Position numbers and translations under genes: made by a program. This document shows, piece after piece, positions 59,093-64,000 of a stretch of DNA of 64,000 bases. Under the pieces are notes generated by a model that saw nothing but the letters and a program-made list of their open reading frames with translations, ran no database searches and had not been told where the DNA came from. Source of the stretch: Armatimonadota bacterium (GTDB taxonomy: Bacteria > Armatimonadota > Fimbriimonadia > Fimbriimonadales > Fimbriimonadaceae); contig JAFDWQ010000008.1 of the NCBI GenBank assembly GCA_018268395.1, forward strand, positions 140,960 to 204,959, given 5' to 3'. Position 1 is the stretch's first letter. Every line of letters begins with the position of its first letter.

Positions 59093-60542
59093 ATGCCCTC
59101 ACCTGCCCTTCCGCGACCTTCACCCTTGGAGCGACTCCTCCAGCACTATCCCCGTCTGGCCGGGTTGCTGCACAAGGGCCACGACGCCATCATCGTAGGC
59201 TCACTTCTCTATGCGGCGATTGCTTTTGCCGTTCAAACAAAGTGGATCCTTCCGGCTGAGGGGTTCCATATCGGATGGCACGAGTGGGCCGGCATTTCCA
59301 TCTTTCTACTAAGCTCTGCCCTGAAACTCGGTGTTTCTTGGCAGGCCAACAAATTCCGAAATGGTCAGGTGACAAAGGGGAGCCGAGTCCTCGACGCGAT
59401 GCCACCAAACATTTCATTCATCGATGCCGACGATGAACACTTTCTCCATCTGGGTGCCCTGGCAAATCGTGCTTACCCTCCTAAGTACAAATCAACGTTG
59501 ACGGGAGATGATAGGACAGAAACCTTTGCACGGTGGCAGAGAGACCAACCGGGGTCGGTCAAGGTCTTGATCGAGAAAGGCCCTTTTGGAGAAACGATCA
59601 TCGGCTTTTCGATCATGGCAAGGACAAAGAAGCAGACGTACCGCGAGTATCGTAACGGCTATGGCAAAGCTTTGGACTGGGTGAAGGACAACTTTGATCT
59701 TGATTTTTCAGACCAGGGCCAGTTCCTCTTCGTCTATTACGTCTACTGTCTTCACTCGGTCCCCGGCTCTGCGGACGTCGTCAATACCATGTTCGTGGAG
59801 CACGTGGCAAGCATGTGTAAGAGCCCTCGAAACTGGCCTCCCGTCATCTTCGACGCGGTCAACACGAAGGAAGGGAAAGCAAACGCACTTGGTTGGGGAT
59901 TCGAGCAATCCCGGATCAGCCGCGTCGGAATGCCGATCTTCGAACTCGATTGCCGTCGGGTCCAGGATTTATCGGACGCTGCCAAGGCAACTTATCGGTC
60001 AATCTGCGATGTCGCGCTCAGAAATGCTGCGAACCTCGTTTGCCGCCGAATTACGACAAGCGATGAAATTGCCGAGGCTCAGGCTCTTCGTTTGCGAGTC
60101 TGGTCGGCGTATACGGACCCTGAGCTACCCCCCCTTCCCCGGGTCGAGTTTGATAGACGACTCCGATTCAGTAGCTTCCCACTTCGGAGTCTTCGATGGA
60201 GCCACGCTGGTTGCGTCCGCAAAGCTCACGTACTATGACGATGTCACGACGATGCCGCTCGGCAGCTATCTACCTTACGACTTCACAGCAGAGTATCCGG
60301 TCGCACTCTTCAGTCGGTTGATCATTGATGACAGATACCGAGGTCTGGGAATTTCAAAGCTCCTTTACAACGCCCGCATGGAGGCCGCAGCCCACGCTGG
60401 TGCGAAGTCTGCGATGACTGCCGTAAACAGCAGTCTCTGGGCCTTCTACAGAAGCCGTGGCTTTCGCGCGGTTTGCGAGTTCGTCGAGCAAGAGGCCCGG
60501 CTAAGGCGATTGCATCACAAGTGGATGGTCAAGATCCTCTGA
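59093..60542 (+). pseudogene. Membrane-anchored double GNAT-like acyltransferase, split by a frameshift at a C7 run
   Basis: Two frames together make one protein of about 480 residues. The first (from ATG 59093, possibly 59009) has two transmembrane helices (DAIIVGSLLYAAIAFAVQTK; AGISIFLLSSALKLGVSW) and a GNAT/autoinducer-synthase-like domain (FIDADDEHFLHLGALANRAY ... ALGWGFEQSRISRVGMPIFE). The second acyltransferase domain starts at TTSDEIAEAQALRLRVWSAY and then leaves frame at CCCCCCC (60128-60134). Dropping one C rejoins DPELPPFPG to SSLIDDSDSVASHFGVFDGA and SRLIIDDRYRGLGISKLLYN (acetyl-CoA loop). As written, translation ends at 60238. Cause: sequencing error, slippage-based switching or real decay. 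Confidence 0.75.
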
Positions 60543-60594
60543 AGGGTTCACCGCCGAAATGTAGGGTTGCACTGACACGTGTCTGCTTCCGTCT

Positions 60595-62694
60595 CTAGGC
60601 TCTTTGATCTTCGCCACTATCGTCCCTCTCGAGGATCTTGCCCAATGCCTTGGCCTCGGCCCTTCCACGAAGATAGTCGAGCCAGACGAGGTGGTCCGGT
60701 TCCGTTCCGTCAGGCGTTCGGACCGGCATGATGACGTGGGCGCGACGGAACACGTTTCCTGCGACGGACTTTCGCCAAGGTTCGAACACTCGGGCCATGC
60801 CCGAATAAGCCTGGTTCAGGCTTTCGAACTCCTCTTCAAGAGCGGGCACGAGAACCTTGCACCGCTCCAACTTCCCGTCGCGGCCCGCCGGGATCATCAT
60901 GAAGAGGTCTTCTTTGAGGACGGCCAGCACATAGACCTCCTCCGCTTTGACCGGCAATACTCTCGGGGACAAAGGATCATCTGGCGTGTACTCGGCACGG
61001 AGCACGGGCCGGCCCTTCCACTCGATCGTGACATCACTGAATTCCTTTGGAACCCCATCGGCCCGGATGGCAAAGTAGCAGCGCGTCCCCTTAGCTAGGA
61101 AGGGCATGACAACAGCGCCCCCAAGCGCGAACGCAGGCGGCAGACTCGGGAACGACGTGCCTGCTGCGCGAATTCGGAACCGGCTCCCGACCTTTAGCTC
61201 CAAAGGAAGCCCGGTGTTGAGTTCGACCAGTCCGTTCTCCGTCTGGCGGGCATCGACGTCGATCTTGTGAGTGAAGAAGTACGTCAGGCTCGCCCACGGT
61301 TCGGCGTTCTCGGCGGGCCGTTCCAGCGGTTCCGGATCCAGTCCGCGGGCCAGCGAGATCAAGCGCTGACGAGCGATCGAATACTTGTAGACCCTCTGAC
61401 GGTCACGGTCGGTCGGAACGGCGATCCTGCCGATGTCCATGTTGTCCTGCAGGTCGGCCAGCTTCACGGCCGCCGCGACCGGGTGCGCTGCACAGCGCTC
61501 GACGAAGGCCATATATTGCGACCACTCGGAGAGGTCAACACCCGGGTCTTTCGTCACGAGTCTTAGAGGTCCAAGGACGTCTTCTGAAAGACCTTCCTTA
61601 GCAAGTCTTTCGAACGACCAACCGGGGCAGTCTTCTACCACGTCGTGTAAGAGTGCGACCGTCTTCTCGACGACGCCCTTGAGCTGAGCCGCCACTCTAA
61701 GAGGATGCAGGATGTACGGCGAACCTGATTTGTCCAATTGTCCGGCGTGCGCCTCGGACGCGATCCGCAGGGCCTTCTCTAGGGTCCAGTTTGCGACGGC
61801 CCGCGACACTTCGGCGCTCAGTCGTTCGAAGAGCTCTGAGGACCGAAGCCTGCTCCCGCCGCCGCGTTTGTTCGATCCCGCGTTCCAGCGGCCACCGAAC
61901 GCCGGATCGACTTTCGCCATATCCAAACTCCTCAGCGTGAAGCCCATTGGCGCGTCGGGGGCCAACCTCAGTTTCAGCTCGGTCCTCGCTGAGTCTTTTG
62001 TGTGAGGGAACGTCAGTGCCAGGATCCACGCGTCCTTGACGAACGGCGCGACAAGGTCGCTTTCTATCTTGTCGTCCAGGGCTATGAAGGCCATCCTTCC
62101 CTCTCGCAAGGCACCGAACGCGAGGCCCTTAGCCTTCTCCCTGTCGGCAAGACGGTGAGCGAGCAGGTTTTGGGCACGGACTGGAAGTGGCGCCCCGCGT
62201 TCGGCCTGCGAAAGACACTCCAGGGAGAACGGCAGGTCGCGGAAGTCTTGGACGGCCTGTAAGACGTCTGCGATCGGATCAGGTGAACCTGTGTGGTCGG
62301 CCGCGACAACTGCCTCTAGATACGCCGCCTTGGGCTCGAGCAGTCCGGCGACGATTGCGGCTGAAACGACGCTGTCGCAGTCCGTGTGGTTGATGACCAC
62401 GGCCGCCGCGGTCCCGCGGTCTTCTCGATAGACGGCTGCCAGGTTTCCACTGCTCACGTGCCGCTCCCATCGAGCGTCCGGAGCGTGATGGTCGACCACG
62501 CAAAGTCTGCCCGTCTCATAGCCCCATGGCCGGGCGGCGGCGTCTTCAATCCCTTGCGGGCAGAAGTCGCAGACGACGATCGGCCCGACCGGGATCAGGT
62601 CGAGGACCTGTTCGACGGTCGGGGCGGAAGTTTCAGTGAGGAGGAAGATCGGGCCGAACCTGCCCTCGATCTCGGGTGCTATGCGGTTGTGCAT
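60595..62694 (-). CDS. DHH-type phosphoesterase fused to a RelA/SpoT-like HD hydrolase domain
   Basis: A 699-residue protein from the ATG at 62694. The frame extends to 63129 but is Arg/Ser-rich and non-coding in character upstream. Residues 1-290: LCVVDHHAPDAR (DHH, 68-70), INHTDCDSVVSAAIVAGLL (102-115), VVAADHTGSPDP, and FGGRWNAGSNKRGGGS, which recalls the DHHA1 glycine-rich end. Residues 305-430: an HD domain of the ppGpp-hydrolase kind, with SEAHAGQLDKSGSPYILHPL, VALLHDVVEDCPG (HD...ED) and AVKLADLQDNMDIGRI. The last 200 residues match nothing I know. Both domains act on nucleotides in known families, so a role in second-messenger turnover is inferred. Confidence 0.65.
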   Translation of the reverse strand: MHNRIAPEIEGRFGPIFLLTETSAPTVEQVLDLIPVGPIVVCDFCPQGIEDAAARPWGYETGRLCVVDHHAPDARWERHVSSGNLAAVYREDRGTAAAVVINHTDCDSVVSAAIVAGLLEPKAAYLEAVVAADHTGSPDPIADVLQAVQDFRDLPFSLECLSQAERGAPLPVRAQNLLAHRLADREKAKGLAFGALREGRMAFIALDDKIESDLVAPFVKDAWILALTFPHTKDSARTELKLRLAPDAPMGFTLRSLDMAKVDPAFGGRWNAGSNKRGGGSRLRSSELFERLSAEVSRAVANWTLEKALRIASEAHAGQLDKSGSPYILHPLRVAAQLKGVVEKTVALLHDVVEDCPGWSFERLAKEGLSEDVLGPLRLVTKDPGVDLSEWSQYMAFVERCAAHPVAAAVKLADLQDNMDIGRIAVPTDRDRQRVYKYSIARQRLISLARGLDPEPLERPAENAEPWASLTYFFTHKIDVDARQTENGLVELNTGLPLELKVGSRFRIRAAGTSFPSLPPAFALGGAVVMPFLAKGTRCYFAIRADGVPKEFSDVTIEWKGRPVLRAEYTPDDPLSPRVLPVKAEEVYVLAVLKEDLFMMIPAGRDGKLERCKVLVPALEEEFESLNQAYSGMARVFEPWRKSVAGNVFRRAHVIMPVRTPDGTEPDHLVWLDYLRGRAEAKALGKILERDDSGEDQRA

Positions 62695-62956
62695 ACCGTC
62701 GCGGATCCGCCGGGAGGTCTCACATGGGCTCGACCGGGGGAATGTGGAACCGCGCTTCCATGATACTCCCATCAAACGATGCGGAAGGACGCTACTACAA
62801 ACCGGCACAAGGATCCTTTCAAAGAGCGACGCTCCAGGCTTACGTTCCGGTGCCAGGTCCTGCTCAAGAACCTCCTCGCAACCGGCAGGCAACGAGGAGG
62901 ACCAAGAGCTAGTGCAGGGGTCTGAGCGACATGTTGCAGACCCGAATCCTCCGAAC

Positions 62957-64000
62957 CTATGGTGTGACGATCTGGTTCGCGTACTCGATCGATACACAAG
63001 GCAGGAGGGCGGACGAGGGCCCCGTCTGCCTGACCGTGACCCGTGCCCTCGTTTCTCCGCTGCCGGCCGCCACATATTCGGACAAATCCCCCGCAGCGGA
63101 GCCCGTATAGGTCGTGTACGATCCGCCAAGGTTCGCTTCTAAGAGTAGGTCGTCGGAACCCTTGTTGTAGTTGAACTGCCACAGCCCGATCTTCAGGGAA
63201 CCGCTGTTGTTCCACTTCGCCTTCACGGCAAAGTCAATCGTCGCCGGAGCGGAAACGGTCGTTGCGAACTTCAGCTGCGTGCTGATGATCGGTGCGGATT
63301 GGTTCGGCAAGATGAACTTGCAGACGATCTGTGCGTCGTTGTCGTCGGCAGCCAAGCTTGCGAGGTTGCCCCGAGTCAGCTTGCCCAGATTGACCACTTG
63401 GGCGACCGGAGCGAGCACCTGAGTCCGCAGGCCGCGGATCATCCAACCTCTCGTGGCATTGTGAAAATAACCGATGCCGACGATCGTGTTGCCGTCAGTA
63501 CTGATCGCCGTCGTCCTGGTGAGCTGCCATCCCGTGAGGTCGACCCCTTGCGAAGCTGCAAGGACGTTAACATCGACAAGGCCGGTCTCGGCCGTCCAGA
63601 GTAGGGCCTTCTGATCGCTGGTGTAGCCGACGATCATCCGTCCGTCGCCACTGATGCCCGTTGCATAGGTCGCGCCGCCGCCCGACAGGTTTCCAAGGCC
63701 GACCATCCCGCTCTCCTCGGTCCAAACGCACGCCATGAAGTTACTGTTCGCGCAGACGACGGAGCCGTCAGCGCTGACTCCAGTGGCGTCAGAGGCACCG
63801 GCTCCAGCGGCGACACCAAGGTCTCGTGGAACGCCGTTGTGCCACAAGACGGCGTGGAACGTGCTTGGCGTGTTGCTCGATCCGGCTATGAACGTTCCGT
63901 CCGGACTCATGGCCACTGCGTAAGACTCTGTTCCTCCGGGAAGCATGGCCAACTGCTCCATGCCTGTTTGAGCCGTCGGTAGTGGGTCAGTTTGAAATAA
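62957..64000 (-). CDS. HAF-repeat extracellular protein, 5' end outside window
   Basis: The frame is open to the window edge (347 visible residues), so the N-terminus and signal peptide are missing. HAF repeats: MEQLAMLPGGTESYAVAMSP, GVPRDLGVAAGAGASDATGV, VWTEESGMVGLGNLSGGGAT followed by YATGISGDGRMIVGYTS, and WTAETGLVDVNVLAASQGVD. From about residue 200 a non-repeat beta-rich module follows (VNLGKLTRGNLASLAADDND ... RVTVRQTGPSSALLPCVSIE). It probably mediates surface attachment or binding. Secreted, of unknown activity, and related to the protein at 7195-8193. Confidence 0.75.
   Translation of the reverse strand, partial: LFQTDPLPTAQTGMEQLAMLPGGTESYAVAMSPDGTFIAGSSNTPSTFHAVLWHNGVPRDLGVAAGAGASDATGVSADGSVVCANSNFMACVWTEESGMVGLGNLSGGGATYATGISGDGRMIVGYTSDQKALLWTAETGLVDVNVLAASQGVDLTGWQLTRTTAISTDGNTIVGIGYFHNATRGWMIRGLRTQVLAPVAQVVNLGKLTRGNLASLAADDNDAQIVCKFILPNQSAPIISTQLKFATTVSAPATIDFAVKAKWNNSGSLKIGLWQFNYNKGSDDLLLEANLGGSYTTYTGSAAGDLSEYVAAGSGETRARVTVRQTGPSSALLPCVSIEYANQIVTP

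Noticed and set aside
62695..63129. N-terminal extension of the DHH-HD protein
   Set aside because: Composition is Arg/Ser/Pro shadow-like and it overlaps the end of the HAF-repeat gene.

Overview
The window is high-GC bacterial chromosome. An Armatimonadota (Fimbriimonadia-like) host fits best. The clues are HAF-repeat secreted proteins with a shared C-terminal module, a PEP-CTERM protein ending in VPEP-helix-RRRKR, an ECF sigma/anti-sigma/RseB-like cassette beside cell-wall enzymes, and a bacterial-type GlyQ. The assignment rests on gene style, not on a database match.

Core segment (1-39,923). It opens with the 3' end of an AraC-type regulator. A phosphotransferase, a DinB-like protein, an orphan ABC-2 permease, a secreted sialidase-like protein and a trans-sulfuration-type PLP enzyme follow. 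A cluster of identical 46-bp GC-rich repeats flanks a small DUF559 endonuclease-like gene (5.8-6.9 kb), and a related palindrome lies in frame inside glyQ. Next come an S13 peptidase, Nif3, tRNA-Glu, a LysM/SH3/NlpC hydrolase, a three-gene polysaccharide cluster (two GT2 enzymes and an O-antigen-ligase-like polymerase), two penicillin-binding proteins, and the sigma/anti-sigma/RseB cassette. Tryptophan 2,3-dioxygenase and kynureninase form an overlapping pair. A GH31 glucosidase, CoaD, a CorC/HlyC-type membrane protein, an McsB-like kinase with Ser at the usual catalytic Cys, and a YncE/phosphoesterase fusion follow, up to tRNA-Lys.

Accessory segment (about 39,924-58,830). It starts 61 bases downstream of tRNA-Lys and is bounded by an exact 20-bp inverted repeat. 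It carries a DUF4268 nuclease-like gene and a translationally coupled operon, hsdM-fic-hsdS-OLD nuclease-hsdR. In this operon hsdR is broken by one in-frame amber codon, and the OLD gene appears to start at a CTG overlapping the hsdS stop. Beyond it lie a primase/helicase-type protein, an excisionase-like HTH protein, a zinc-finger protein, a putative PD-(D/E)XK protein, a small serine recombinase and an orphan phage small terminase. This looks like a mobile element or satellite carrying defence genes.

Right segment (58,830-64,000). It holds a membrane-anchored double-GNAT gene split by a frameshift at a C7 run, an unusual DHH + ppGpp-hydrolase-type HD fusion protein, and the 5'-truncated end of a second HAF-repeat protein.
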